Origin: Boswellia sacra | Taxonomy: Eukaryota; Streptophyta; Magnoliopsida; Sapindales; Burseraceae | NCBI GenBank assembly: GCA_013180625.2 | Contig: SNVD02010047.1 | Location: forward strand, 248,001 to 312,000 | Reading direction: 5' to 3' | DNA length: 64,000 bases | Shown: positions 35,051 to 48,899 of the stretch, in pieces | Numbering within the stretch: position 1 is the first letter of the stretch | Layout: every line of letters begins with the position of its first letter | Program-made: the position numbers and the translations under genes | The notes under the pieces: model-generated | What the model saw: only the letters and a program-made list of their open reading frames with translations | What the model was told of the DNA's origin: nothing | The model's database searches: none

Positions 35051-36643
35051 TCACTCTAACGAGGACAAAAGATTTCTGTCATAAGAGTTAACCATCTTCA
35101 TCTGCAAGTTCAATGCTTCAACTAACTGGTAGATTCCTTCAAATTCATCCCGAGACTCATCCCCAGAGTAGAACCTATGAATGGACCCACCAAACTCAAC
35201 CCAACTCTCTCCACTGATTTTCTTCAAGCCAACATCTTTCATAACCCTTCTCACATTTGCAGCCTTCTCCCACATTCCCACGTCAGCATACATGTTTGCA
35301 ATTATCACAAAATTTCCACTCCTTTTAGGTTCCAATTCAAGCAGCCTCTTTCTCACTTGACCCCCCACCCCGTCAAGGTCATTAGCATCATGAATACTGC
35401 AAGCACTGAGCAATGTCCTCCAAACAATTGGATCAGGCTCTAAAGGCATGCTAAGTATGAAGGCATATGCCTCTTTTAGACGGCCTGCACGAGCCAAAAC
35501 ATCAACCATGGCACCATAATGTATCATCATGGGTTTAATCCCATGCACATGTTCCAGGTCATGGAAGTATCGGTATCCATCATCCACCATTCCAGCATGG
35601 CTACAAGCACAAAGTACCCCAAGAAAAGTGACATAATTCGGACTTAATGGAGTATTTTTCATCTTTGAGAAAAGCGTAAGAGCTTCCTTGGCATATCCAT
35701 GTTGGGCTAATCCCAAAATCATTGCACTCCATGTCCAAACATTTCTATCCCTCAGTCTATTAAAACAAAGCCTAGCATAACCTAGAGCTCCACACTTCGC
35801 GTACATGTCGACAAGGGCAGTGCCCAATTGACAATTCAATACCATCCCCCTCTCAATTACCTGCGAATGAAACCATTTTCCTAAGCTTAAGTTCCCAAGT
35901 TCTACACATGCTGAAAGCACGGCCACCATCGTAGTCTCATCCGGCTCAAACCCAAAATCTATCATCTTAGCAAAGTACCCAATTGCATCCCTGACCAAAG
36001 AACTCTCAACACAAGCAGTTATCACTGCATTCCAAGAAACCACACTTCTCTCACACATTTCATCAAACACTCTGCACGCATCAAAAACTTTCTCACAAGA
36101 CCCATAAAAATGGATCAAATTGTTGTTTACATAAACATCAGAATCCAACCCACACTTCACAATCTGCACCTGCACCTGCTTGCCTTCTTCAAGCCCCAAA
36201 ATCTCAGCACAAGCCTTCAAAACAAAAGGAAAAGTAAGCTTGTTGGGTCTGACTCCTCTCCTTTTCATATCAAGAAACACCCAGATAGCCTCTCTAGGCG
36301 AATCACTCGAGGCATAGCCTCTAACAACCATGTTCCACGAAATGGGTATCAAGTTACCGGAATTATAAAGAAGAAAACGCGCGTAAGTTAAGTTTTTGGA
36401 GGAAGACAAGGCGCAGAAACGAATGAGTTCGCTTAGAAGATGGTCGTCGTTTTGAAGGCCGAAGAGTTGGACCTGGGCATGGATTTGAAAGAGGTGTTTG
36501 GTTGAGCAGCAGAGCTTTAGGAAAGTGAGGCATTGGTGGGCTTTGGAGAGGAAGTTTGAATTGCAGTTGGTGGGTTTTGGAGGGAAGATATGGGCGGTCG
36601 TTGGGATTGGAAAACGAACCATGCATTGGGCTTTGTTAGGCAT
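35051..36643 (-). CDS. PLS-class pentatricopeptide repeat protein, E subgroup
   Basis: An intronless frame of 530 residues. PLS-class PPR proteins bind organellar RNA, mostly for C-to-U editing or processing. P, L and S motifs are seen from about residue 100 (SWNMVVRGYA...REAIWVFLDMKRRGVRPNKLTF; SVVSWNAVITACVESS; GTALVDMYAKCGALGYAR; VWTWSAMILGLAQHGYAKEAL; YGAMVDVLARAGRLKEA). A C-terminal E-type region follows (RSGNFVIIANMYADVGMWE, GESWVEF) and the protein ends without a DYW deaminase domain, so editing would need a partner. The architecture resembles Arabidopsis At2g36730, but I cannot confirm orthology. A second ATG eight codons on (MVRFPIP) is a possible start. The N-terminus should carry an organelle-targeting peptide. 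Confidence 0.92.
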   Translation of the reverse strand: MPNKAQCMVRFPIPTTAHIFPPKPTNCNSNFLSKAHQCLTFLKLCCSTKHLFQIHAQVQLFGLQNDDHLLSELIRFCALSSSKNLTYARFLLYNSGNLIPISWNMVVRGYASSDSPREAIWVFLDMKRRGVRPNKLTFPFVLKACAEILGLEEGKQVQVQIVKCGLDSDVYVNNNLIHFYGSCEKVFDACRVFDEMCERSVVSWNAVITACVESSLVRDAIGYFAKMIDFGFEPDETTMVAVLSACVELGNLSLGKWFHSQVIERGMVLNCQLGTALVDMYAKCGALGYARLCFNRLRDRNVWTWSAMILGLAQHGYAKEALTLFSKMKNTPLSPNYVTFLGVLCACSHAGMVDDGYRYFHDLEHVHGIKPMMIHYGAMVDVLARAGRLKEAYAFILSMPLEPDPIVWRTLLSACSIHDANDLDGVGGQVRKRLLELEPKRSGNFVIIANMYADVGMWEKAANVRRVMKDVGLKKISGESWVEFGGSIHRFYSGDESRDEFEGIYQLVEALNLQMKMVNSYDRNLLSSLE

Positions 36644-36659
36644 AAACTATTACGAGCAG

Positions 36660-37620
36660 AACGGAAGAAGCAGGAGCATAACATAACTTTTCACAGCTTT
36701 GTTACACTTTATGTTACCTGGCACATGTTTGACAACATTTATTGATTTATGATATCTCGATTGCAATAGTTTATACCGAAACCAAGTAGATATTGTTGGT
36801 AAAATTGTTTTTGGACTCCGCACAAACATTTTATTATCTAAAATACAAATGCATTTACTTAATTATGAAGCAACCCCTTGTAAATCAGTTCAGAACTGCA
36901 TTTGCCAGTAACGTTGTTAGAGTCGCGATAGATCAACAAGGTAGAACACACATTTTTAACTTCTACTAATGAAAATATTATAACTTCCTACTCTTATAGG
37001 CATTAAATTTATTAGTTACTTTCATAGCAATGTTGAGATATTTGATCTTAATTATTCGTCCGCGTTTACTTGAAATCCTTATACATACTTGGTACAAATG
37101 GTTTGTCCATGCTTGAATGAAAATATATATCCTTATAATATTGTTAACTAATTGAAATTTATTACCCACAAATTATGTGTGCTAAGAGTGCCCAAGTATT
37201 TATAAGCTCAATTGTCAACCCTTGCCTTACATTGAGTGACGTCCACGACACCTTATTTTCTCCAACTAGGTGACTTCCCCTCCCAAAGTTGCCCACCTAA
37301 AGACAAAGAAGGGCTCCTAGCATGGTGCTAATACCATTTGTTAGGTATACATTAAACAGAACTCACATTTAAAAATCGACTTATAAGAAAAGGATGCCCA
37401 AGTATTTGTAAACCTAATTGCTAAGCCTTACATTAACAATGTGAGACTCAATTGAATCATTACAAAATGGTGAAATAAATTTTTGCATTTTGTAGCAAAC
37501 TTATTGAATTGTATGCACTAGATTAGATATGCACAATTTTCTATTGCCATGCACAACATTTTTAAATTACAGTGTAACTATAACCTTACCTTCCTAAGCT
37601 ATTGTACATACAGAAGTAAC
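36660..37620. other. Intergenic DNA with a retroelement-like duplicated segment
   Basis: No gene is recognised. The phrase 'tgcccaagtatttataagctcaattg...ccttacatt' at about 37190-37235 recurs in altered form at about 37393-37435 (tgcccaagtatttgtaaacctaattg), with 'gtgagactcaattgaat' after it. Such phrases are typical of eroded LTR/TRIM sequence, but no LTR pair can be drawn. The PPR promoter lies at the left edge. Confidence 0.45.
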
Positions 37621-37630
37621 ATGGCATTAC

Positions 37631-40386
<2,756 letters not shown>

Positions 40387-40504
40387 TTTCTGTTCACTTT
40401 GGTGTTGTTTGACTTATCTCTGGCTTGTGGTGTTTGTTCAATTTCTGTTGAGTTTGAGTAGTCGCTTGATAGTTAAATTTTGGAGGGAATGATAGCTAGA
40501 CACT

Positions 40505-40515
40505 GTTTAAATAAA
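40505..40515 (-). promoter_or_regulatory. TATA-like box of the FtsH6-type gene
   Basis: TTTATTTAAAC reads on the minus strand about 120-130 bp upstream of the FtsH ATG, so a 5'UTR near 95 nt is expected. Immediately upstream lies a perfect 8-bp inverted repeat, GGAAACAT-aag-ATGTTTCC, at 40516-40534. Confidence 0.4.
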
Positions 40516-40592
40516 GGAAACATAAGATGTTTCCAGCACTTCCATTTAACTTTTTCTTGAGTTGATATTTGTAGCCTAGTCTCCTCCCATCT

Positions 40593-40607
40593 TGAAGGAT
40601 CTAGAAA
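40593..40607 (-). promoter_or_regulatory. Heat-shock-element-like triplet upstream of FtsH
   Basis: The sequence tGAAggATCtaGAAa matches the three-unit heat shock element nGAAnnTTCnnGAAn with one mismatch (ATC for TTC). It is about 80 bp beyond the TATA-like box. FtsH6 of Arabidopsis is strongly heat induced, which makes the site plausible, but one imperfect element could arise by chance. Confidence 0.35.
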
Positions 40608-40619
40608 TGCACTTACTAG

Positions 40620-41130
40620 CTTCCATGCGTGAAAAATCGCTTCTTCGATCCACATCAGCCTTTGAAAAGTCCAAGCTGATCAGAATGTGAAAGCCATAAG
40701 CTACAAGTAGATATCAACCCCTCCTTGCCTCTTATCTCTCTCTATCTCACAGCCATACACTTGGAAACAATGAGATGGTACGTCAGAATCTGATGATTTT
40801 CATTAGACAAGCCACATTCTAGTATTATGCTGCGTTGTTGTATCCTCTGTGGTAAAAAATCCGATGATAGCCCCCTTAATTAAAATTTTATCCAAAGTCT
40901 TTCGGTTTCTGACATTAGTGTAATTGTACTAAATTTATAATTTAAGTATAATTAAAAATTTATTATTTTAAAAAAATAAACAAAATAAAAGAAATTATAT
41001 TTATAATAAGAAGTGTTCTAGTTTATCACATCATATTATAAATTTTAAATTATATTTAAATTATAAATCTTACGTTATTGATATTGAAATATTGAGATTT
41101 TTTTCTTAAAATTTAATTCAAGTTAAGTCT
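40620..41130. other. FtsH upstream DNA
   Basis: AT-rich sequence between the FtsH promoter and the MULE. It has short inverted AT-rich stretches around 40925-41080 and no gene. Confidence 0.45.
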
Positions 41131-41139
41131 TTAATAACT

Positions 41140-42613
41140 GAGAAATATTTACTTACACCTGGCATACCACCTCACTTTACTTATGTGGTATATCTAACAA
41201 ATCATGAATTACTATATAGTACCACCTAATCATTAATTTAAACCATGTCATCAACAATTTAGTTATTTCCTTAAATTTTAATTTCTTTCAATTATTCTGC
41301 CCAATTTATTTTATAAAATCTTTTGGTCCTCTTAAAATCTTTGCCTTTCTTATTTTGAAATTTAAAGCGATTTCCCTCACCATAAATAATCCACTAAAAT
41401 ATCCTTAGAAAGTAATCTTCAATCTTTTCACTATTATTTTCTCTTTCTCAATTGCAAAAGGAAAGTGATGCACCGAATTCATACTAAAGTTTCTTCTTGT
41501 CGAAAAGATTTCTAACCTTGCTAGTTTTGCTCGACTTCAAATATCATTGAAATGTTTCTTCTTCTACGTCCAACTAAAACTTTTCTTCTTCTGCCCTAAG
41601 TTGAATAAATTATATCTAGCTAGTTTGTAAAATTAGACTAGTTTATTTTTAAAAATACCAGACTGTCAAGATGGATTTGACAGATTTAATAGTACAAAAA
41701 GCTTGAAAACATTTTATCCAGATAAAATTGAAAGCCATTAAAAAGAATATGATATGTTTAGCAAACTCAAGAAATGACTGCAAGGCAAAATAAAACATTA
41801 GTGGCCATATATTGTAACAATACCTTTATTGGTACGATATCCTACTATATGGGTGGTGATATATTGTATTAACATGTAATAAAAATTTAGTAACATTAAA
41901 CACTAACGCATATTGGATTGTTATTGATGAAATATTATTGTGGTTTATAGAGTACATACCCACGATGTTACCATCCCCAATGCAAATGTAAGATATGCAG
42001 TGAATATTGAGTTCTTTATGTCTAACTATTCATCAAATGAAAGAAGAAAAACATATATAAAGAATCAACTTCAGTTGAAAATTGATATTTTTTTCTTTTA
42101 TCTTTTCTTTTGAGAAGAGAAGAACCATTGGGTTGTTTGCACTTATGACATTTAGCAACATTTTCATGTTATCTGTTTCTCACTCACCCTTTATTTAACT
42201 CACATGTTTGATCTGTCAGGAAGCATGAAGACTCTTTTCCATATCAACCTTAAATATATGGATCTGATTTCACGCTTTGTTCTAGGAAATAATGGATTAG
42301 CAAATTTCTGAGAAAATGATCTTAGAAAAATAAATAGCACGAAGCTTGAAGGTTAATTTCTGAAATATTTTAGTCGATTTTTTATGGTGAGAGAAGTAAC
42401 TTATAAATTTCAAAATAGAAATAAAGATTTTAGAGGAATCAAGAGATTTTTTTTAAAATTATGAGTAGGATAATTTAAAAGAGAAAAATTAGAAACAATA
42501 ATGGAATTTAATTTAATTGATGATGAGATAATATTACATGGCAATCCATGATTTGTTGGACATACCACGTAAGCAAAGTGAGGTGGTATGCCAGGTGTAT
42601 GTAAATATTTCTC
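41140..42613. mobile_element. Non-autonomous MULE with ~300-bp inverted repeats (1474 bp)
   Basis: The left end starts GAGAAATATTTACTTACACC and the reversed right end starts GAGAAATATTTACATACACC. Similarity continues through 'tggcataccacctcacttt' and on to blocks near 41340-41420 and 42290-42470 ('ttattttgaaattta', 'ctcaccataaa', 'actaaaatat'), giving arms of about 300 bp. Flanks are ttaataact (41131-41139) and ataataact (42614-42622), a 9-bp target duplication with one mismatch. The interior has no transposase or captured gene that I recognise. It lies about 750 bp upstream of the FtsH start codon. Confidence 0.9.
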
Positions 42614-42622
42614 ATAATAACT

Positions 42623-43600
42623 TGATAAGAACAACATTCACGACATCTAAAGAACTGTGCTCTTAGAATTGACTGGATGATATAGTTGTAAAAAAAAAAC
42701 TTTTTTGTTTTATATTTTGGATTCTAAGTTTGTGAAATAATTTGTTATTATTAAAATATAAAGGAATTGAAATCTATGAACAAAATACTATCTATAAATG
42801 ATATGAATTGAGTAAATAAGATTTATATGAATATTACTCACCATATAAGAAGGTTTCTAGTAATCATAGAAAAAAATGTAAATCTATTAAATATATGAAT
42901 GAGAAACAAAAATGGTTAAAGAAAGACATATTACAATGATGGATATATCAGTTCTAAAATTAACATTATCTAAATAAATTATATGGTATAATATTTATAT
43001 GATCCCACAAAAGAAAAGTAAACCGCATCATTTAGTTTTCGGTTTATGTCTTTCAACCCACATCCCTTTTTAATGAACCAATCACCTACTACAATTTCAA
43101 TTTGGGAGGCCTTGCTTACCAAATTGCAGTTTAATGATTTGAATAGGAATAAAGATTGCGGAAAATCAGGAACAAGAATGGCCTGTATATCTTGAAATGT
43201 CAAACTTGGAAATCATTTCAATTATTACCTTCTACATGAATCTGTATTGGTTGAGCTTTCATTGCATATAACTAACTCTTATTTATAATTTTTTTAATAG
43301 TACTAGATTTACAATCTTCATTATACAATTCAAATTTTAAAACATATATTTTTTTATTTGGTGAGTTTTTATCGTATAGACTACCATATCATATTGTAAA
43401 ATTTTTTAATTAAATGAAGATCGTAAATCTAACATAACATAGCATCATTTAGTTTTCGGTTTATGTCTTTTCTAATATTCAAATTGAATTATCTAATACG
43501 GATGATTTATTGATAATTAGTCATATTAAGAATTATCTTCAAATCCCGTAAAACAGCGAAAATAATTTTCCAAAAAAAAAAAAACCAAACGACGCCATTT
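42623..43600. other. Intergenic DNA between MULE and galactosyltransferase promoter
   Basis: No gene is seen. Two items stand out: a 29-bp direct repeat (43025-43053 and 43442-43470), and an inverted pair near 43305 and 43429 (tagatttacaatcttcatt against tagatttacgatcttcatt), possibly a 125-bp MITE without clear ends. Confidence 0.45.
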
Positions 43601-43952
43601 TACGGCAAGCTCAAAAAAACCCGCCAGGTAGTTCAAACATTAACGACTTTTAACGAAAATTGTCAGTGGCAGAATTCGTAATTTACAAGAACGTGGAAAA
43701 CATCGAAGACTCGAAACTAGAGTAAACTAAAAACAACAAACGAACGCTTGGCTTGGCTTTTGCTTTGGCGTAGACTTCAAGTCCTTAAACAAAGTTTTTA
43801 AACTCTCAAAAACACTTCACAGTTACACACCACCAAACGGGGCAACCAACCCTTCACTGGTCATTTTCTCGTTTTCCACAACCTTTCTTGTCTGTCTTTA
43901 TCCTCCTTCATCTTCCTTCATCTTCTGAAACGTGTTAGGAACACATTTTCAG

Positions 43953-44650
43953 GTATGTATCTGAGTATCTCTCTGATTATAAGCTTGTGTATCACGTGGG
44001 GTTGAATTGAACTTGTAACTGTCGTTTGCTTATACACATTTGGTTGTGGATTTGATATAAGCAAAGTTTGTTTGAGTACTGTACAGATTCCTGGTTGGTT
44101 TATTCTTTTGTTTTAGATATGATCCAAATTGCCTATCTGCTCTTCTTTGTTGCTAAAAGCACATTATGTTGGTACGTTTTCTTACAATGATCCGATGTGG
44201 ATTTTGATTACGGAGATGAGTTAATTTAGTTTTATGAGCCCGTGGCACTGAATTGTGGATTTGGTAGATTTTTCAGTAACTGGGCTATGGCAGTGTTTTG
44301 GTTTTATTTTGAGTTTACAATGTGTTTGATAGTTTTTGTTGGGAAGTTTGAGGAAATATATAGGCTTAACTTCACTTTGAGGTGTCAACTTTGTATGTTT
44401 TGATGTTTGTGTTGATGTTGTAGTGTTTTGTTAAAACAGATAGTGTTGATGTTGGTGATTTAAGACATCGGTTGTTCTCTGATTTGTAGTCATCGCTTTC
44501 GATTTCATCAGTTGGATCTACTAATTAGCATGTGTAGAGACGTCATTTTTTTTCTTTTGTTATGTTTCTTTTAAGTATTTAAGATTTCTGATGTATACTG
44601 CCGAGATCCATAAACAGCTTGTGGCTCTGAGCATCTCTTCGTAATTTCAG
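43953..44650 (+). other. Probable 5'UTR intron of the galactosyltransferase gene
   Basis: A donor TTTTCAG|GTATGT at 43952/43953 and an acceptor GTAATTTCAG at 44641-44650 bracket a T-rich 698-bp stretch upstream of the start codon. Intron status is inferred from consensus and composition. Leader introns of this size are common in plant glycosyltransferase genes. Confidence 0.55.
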
Positions 44651-44660
44651 AGGCTAAGCC

Positions 44661-44699
44661 ATGCTTGAGAGACTCAGCAAATGCCACCTTTTCTTCTGA
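44661..44699 (+). other. uORF 1 of the galactosyltransferase gene (12 codons)
   Basis: An ATG in the second leader exon opens MLERLSKCHLFF and stops at 44697-44699, 44 nt before the main ATG. Translation of it could lower initiation at the main start. Confidence 0.55.
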
Positions 44700-44721
44700 A
44701 TTTTGGCTGCACCGACTTTTG

Positions 44722-44727
44722 ATGTAA
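44722..44727 (+). promoter_or_regulatory. Minimal start-stop uORF (ATG-TAA)
   Basis: ATG is followed at once by TAA, ending 16 nt before the main start codon at 44744. AUG-stop elements stall ribosomes in plants; in Arabidopsis NIP5;1 the AUGUAA element is boron-responsive. A role here is inference. Confidence 0.5.
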
Positions 44728-44743
44728 AAGTGGTTAAAGAAAG

Positions 44744-47346
44744 ATGAAGAAATGGTCCGGGGGCGTTTTGGTTGGATCCTTGTTTATGCTGCTAGTTTTG
44801 AGGTATACTCTGCTGAAAAATCCAATTGAGGAGAGTCCGCTTTCGGTTCCTATCGCCATTAACACAACTAATCATCTTGAATCGCATCAAGATGGGATGC
44901 CACCTATAGCTCAACCTCCTGAATCTGCTAATCAATTTATTTCTGCTAATGCACTGGTGTCTAGTCTCTTTCTCAAACGGAACTTCTCTTCTGAAGTGCA
45001 GAGTTCTTTGCGGACATGGAACCGTATGAAACACTTAATTAGCCATTCTCAGGGTCTACCTAATGCAGTAGCAGCTACGAAAGAAGCTCGTGTTGCTTGG
45101 GAAAACCTCATAGATTCAGTTGGAAAGGAACAAAATGCAGACTTAAATGATAGTTCAGTTCATAAAGTGAAGGAGAAACAATGTCCATCTTTTCTTAATA
45201 AAATTAATGCCACAGGATTTGGTGAGACTGGTTATAAACTAAGAATTCCATGTGGTCTGATTCAGGGTTCTTCAATTACCATAATAGGCATTCCAAATGG
45301 CCTGCTTGGTGATTTTCGGATTGATCTAACAGGGGAGTATCTCTCAGGGGAGCCAGATCCTCCCATTATTTTGCATTACAACGTTCGACTTCATGGCGAC
45401 AAGGTAACCGATGATCCTGTAATTGTCCAAAACACATGGACTGCAGCTGATGACTGGGGTGAAGAGGAGAGGTGTCCCTTTTCGGTTCCCAGTGACAACA
45501 AGAAAGGTACTGATTCTTAGAATTCTGGTAGTTGAAATCAATTTATGGCCCGAGTATGATTTAGAGGAATACATGGAATGTCTGCTGGGAAAAAAATCTT
45601 ATAATGAGGAATGTTAACTTGTTTTACTGCATATCCTGAATATATTCAGGCAACCTGTGATATATATCAGTCAATTTAAGGTCTCTGTTTTGCATGATGT
45701 ACAGTGGATGATTTGTACCAATGCAATGAAATGGCGGGTAACAACGATGGCCAGAAGGGTATGGAAAGTAAATCTTCATACATTCCTTTAAAGTCATCAA
45801 TCGCAAGGAACAGATCAAAGACCGTCCAGTATTTTCCATTCAAACAAGGCTATCTGTCTGTTATGACTCTGAGGGTGGGAGAAGAAGGAATTCAGATGAC
45901 AGTTGATGGGAAGCACATAACATCCTTTGCTTTCCGTGAAGTAAATTCTAATTTCTGTTGTTTTTCACTTAACAAGATAAATCATAGTCTATGTTTTACC
46001 CAACTCATTTGCATTTTTTGGCTGTACAAATTCAGAGTTTGGAGCCATGGCTTGTTAGCGAAGTAAGGATATCTGGAGACCTGGAACTAATTTCAGTTGT
46101 GGCCAGTGGCTTACCCACTTCTGAGGGTTTAGATGACATTGTTGATCTAAAGGCACTGAAATCAGCTCCACTCCAACTGCACCGCCCATTGGAGCTCTTC
46201 ATTGGTGTCTTTTCTACAGCAAACAATTTCAAGCGCAGGATGGCTGTTCGGAGAGCATGGATGCAGTATTCTGCTGTGAAGACTGGAGCAGTTGCAGTGC
46301 GCTTTTTTGTTGGTTTGGTGAGTGCCATTTTCTCATTCACATCCTTTTTTGAAACAATGGTGCTAAATATTTGCGCTATCTTGTAGCATAAAAATCAAAT
46401 GGTGAATGAGGAACTCTGGACTGAAGTACAAACGTTTGGAGATATTCAGCTGATGCCTTTTGTTGACTATTACAATCTTATAACCTGGAAGACAATTGCA
46501 ATTTGCATTTTTGGGGTAAGTTTGTACTTCTTATGTTGAACGCACAATAGTTTATCTTGTCGGCTTATTTATTTATTTTGGTTTTGACAGACCAAAGTTG
46601 TTGCAGCCAAGTATGTCTTGAAGACAGACGATGATGCCTTTGTTCGTGTGGATGAAGTGCTTGCTTCTCTGAATAGAACAAATGTGAGTCATGGCTTGCT
46701 ATATGGTCTCATTGAAACCGATGCTCATCCTCATCGGAATTCTGACAGTAAATGGTACATCAGCCCTGAGGTAACTTTCTCTCCTCCGCTATATATTCTG
46801 ACTAATTTGGGTAGAATGTTAAAAATAGGGTTAGATTCAAATCAGACCATGAGTGTTGATTGGCAAATCTCTAAGTATTCTTCTTTCTATAATTTTGAAG
46901 GAATGGCCTGAATCTACCTACCCTCCTTGGGCACATGGCCCTGGTTATGTGGTATCCCATGACATAGCTAACGCAGTTGCTAAGAGGCACAAAGGTCATT
47001 TGAAGGTAAGTGTACCCGAATATTGTCAATTCTTGAATGATACATAATGCTCAGTTAATACTCAAAAAATGATAACAGTGGCCTTTTTTTTTTACTTGGA
47101 ATACGTGCATTTACAAATGCTTGATTTATGTAGATGTTCAAGTTGGAGGATGTAGCAATGGGGATCTGGATAGCAGAGATGAAGAAAGATGGTATGCAGG
47201 TAACTTACATAAACGAGGAACGGGTGCACAATGAAGGTTGCGAGGATGGCTATGTGGTCGCTCACTACCAAAGCCCAAGAGAGATGCTCTGCCTCTGGCG
47301 GAAGTTGCAAGAGGAAAATCAGCCTAGCTGCTGTGGGGATCGATAA
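44744..47346 (+). CDS. Galectin-domain GT31 beta-1,3-galactosyltransferase (7 coding exons)
   Basis: This is a Golgi type II membrane protein of the plant GALT group, which adds galactose to arabinogalactan-protein hydroxyproline or, for GALT1, beta-1,3-galactose to N-glycans (Lewis a). Exons 44744-45506, 45705-45940, 46036-46317, 46387-46515, 46591-46770, 46901-47005 and 47134-47346 join to 635 residues. A short cytosolic MKKW start precedes a signal anchor ([17 protein letters not shown]), then a stem, a galectin domain at about 180-385 ([41 protein letters not shown]) and a GT31 domain with RRAWMQY, the metal-binding KTDDDAFV and EDVAMGIW. The start resembles my recollection of B3GALT15/16 (GALT1/GALT3), but the exact orthologue is not settled. 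Two uORFs precede it. Confidence 0.92.
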
Positions 47347-48122
47347 GTTAATAATAGCTATGGCATTAACTATGACATTCTAAAGTAAATATGTAGATGG
47401 ATATTGCATCGTAGAAAAACTTACAAGAGCAATTGTTAGAGGCGGTTAGATTCAACAGAGTTTAATATTTGGCTTTTGTCACACTATACTTACAGTTAGA
47501 CAGGGATTACTTTCAGTTATTTTTAAGGGATTTCTGCCAAAGTTTATTTTATTTTTTCCTCAGAGAAAGAGATTGTGTCTATGGAGCTTTTGATTCACAG
47601 AGAACAATTATTATGTACAAGTTTTGGAAGCATAATCACATTTTTGTATTTAAGTTTCTTCACACTTATTTTAAGTTTCATTTTTGTATTTTAAAGCAAT
47701 ATATTGTTCTGCAGATTGATGGGTTCAAAACTTCTCACTAATAAACTGATGATGAGTACAGTCCGCAGTATGTATATATCAAGATTCAATATTGATGGAG
47801 TAGAGTCCGAAGCATGAACCACTTGATTCTCAGTACCATTTTATCTTCTCAGACGTTCAGGTAATTTGTTCCAGGAAAAACATTCAAATTTCATATATAA
47901 AGATAACATATTTCTCTACAAAAAAGAGAGATACTGATAATAGTTACATCAGTTTTATTAACTTTCTAAGAAGTCGCAAGAGATACAATTACGAGAAGTA
48001 ACAAAGATATTCCGAGAAAATTTATTCTACTTATATAAATATCCTACAATTTCTGGCAGTAATCAATATTGGGTTTGTTCACTTCAGAATCTTCACATCA
48101 AGTCATCGACAACGACACCTCT
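47347..48122. other. Convergent intergenic region (GALT / DMP)
   Basis: About 780 bp between two stop codons hold the two 3'UTRs. No extra gene was recognised. Confidence 0.55.
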
Positions 48123-48791
48123 TCATGAAGCCAAGCAACCGATGCCATACCTCGTATTCGGAAACACAAGAAACAAACCACTGCAAACTATCCCCACCAT
48201 CAATGGAAAACTCTCCATGACCTGATCCATCTCCTTCTCATGGCCCGGAAACAGACAACTTGTAACTCTATGATCCGAAAACGCAATCGCCACAAACACC
48301 ATTACAGACATCATTGCATGAACAAAATCTGTCAACCCTAATTTGTACTTAGCATCTTTTGGAATCTCCACTTCAATTCCAGGCTTGAACACCGCCAAGC
48401 CCTTTGGCGTCACAAAGCCAAAGTAAACCTTCCCATCAGGGCCCCGGAAACTATCCGTGAAGTGGAAGAAGAAGCAGGAGAGAGTGCAGAGTCCAAGAAG
48501 GACGTGAATCATTAGCGTGTTGACAGGAGAGCATTCTCCTTTGGCGTAGACTGATGGGAGGACCATTTCGAAGGTCAAAAGGGTGCCTGTTGGGAGGAAG
48601 TTCACGAGCATGGAGGTCTTGGAAATGGTTTTCTGCACTCCCTTTGCCATGGCGCGTCTTTTTTTGCCGGGTTGCGGAGCCATTAACTGATTATTATCCG
48701 GAAGAGTACTGCTGCTGGCCTTCGGGGTTGAACCCTCCGGTGGGGTTGCATTGTAGACTCTGATGCCGATTCCTTCTTCAGTTTTCTCCAT
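48123..48791 (-). CDS. DMP (DUF679) membrane protein
   Basis: An intronless gene of 222 residues, typical of plant DUF679/DMP proteins. These are four-helix proteins of ER, tonoplast or plasma membrane tied to membrane remodelling, senescence and, for the DMP8/9 branch, fertilisation. A variable N-terminus with a basic patch (GKKRRAMAKGVQKT) precedes four hydrophobic segments. Family motifs include LVNFLPTGTLLTFEM, HFTDSFRGPDGKVYFGF and LGLTDFVHAMMSVMVF, and the protein ends VFPNTRYGIGCLAS. The ATG at 48791 is chosen because the frame upstream has only a non-ATG opening, which would lie before the TATA-like box at 48880. The branch looks like the ordinary DMP1-7 group rather than DMP8/9, which is inference. 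Confidence 0.9.
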   Translation of the reverse strand: MEKTEEGIGIRVYNATPPEGSTPKASSSTLPDNNQLMAPQPGKKRRAMAKGVQKTISKTSMLVNFLPTGTLLTFEMVLPSVYAKGECSPVNTLMIHVLLGLCTLSCFFFHFTDSFRGPDGKVYFGFVTPKGLAVFKPGIEVEIPKDAKYKLGLTDFVHAMMSVMVFVAIAFSDHRVTSCLFPGHEKEMDQVMESFPLMVGIVCSGLFLVFPNTRYGIGCLAS

Positions 48792-48878
48792 TTGTTGTTG
48801 ACGATAGCAAAAGGGAACACAGCGAAGTGCAAGAATGAACGATTGCTTGAAAAATTGTGAAGTGATGTGTTTGTGTTG

Positions 48879-48886
48879 AATATATA
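48879..48886 (-). promoter_or_regulatory. TATA box of the DMP gene
   Basis: TATATATT reads on the minus strand about 90 bp upstream of the DMP ATG, predicting a leader near 60 nt. The position supports the 48791 start codon over a longer N-terminus. Confidence 0.5.
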
Positions 48887-48899
48887 CAGGATTTCTTGG

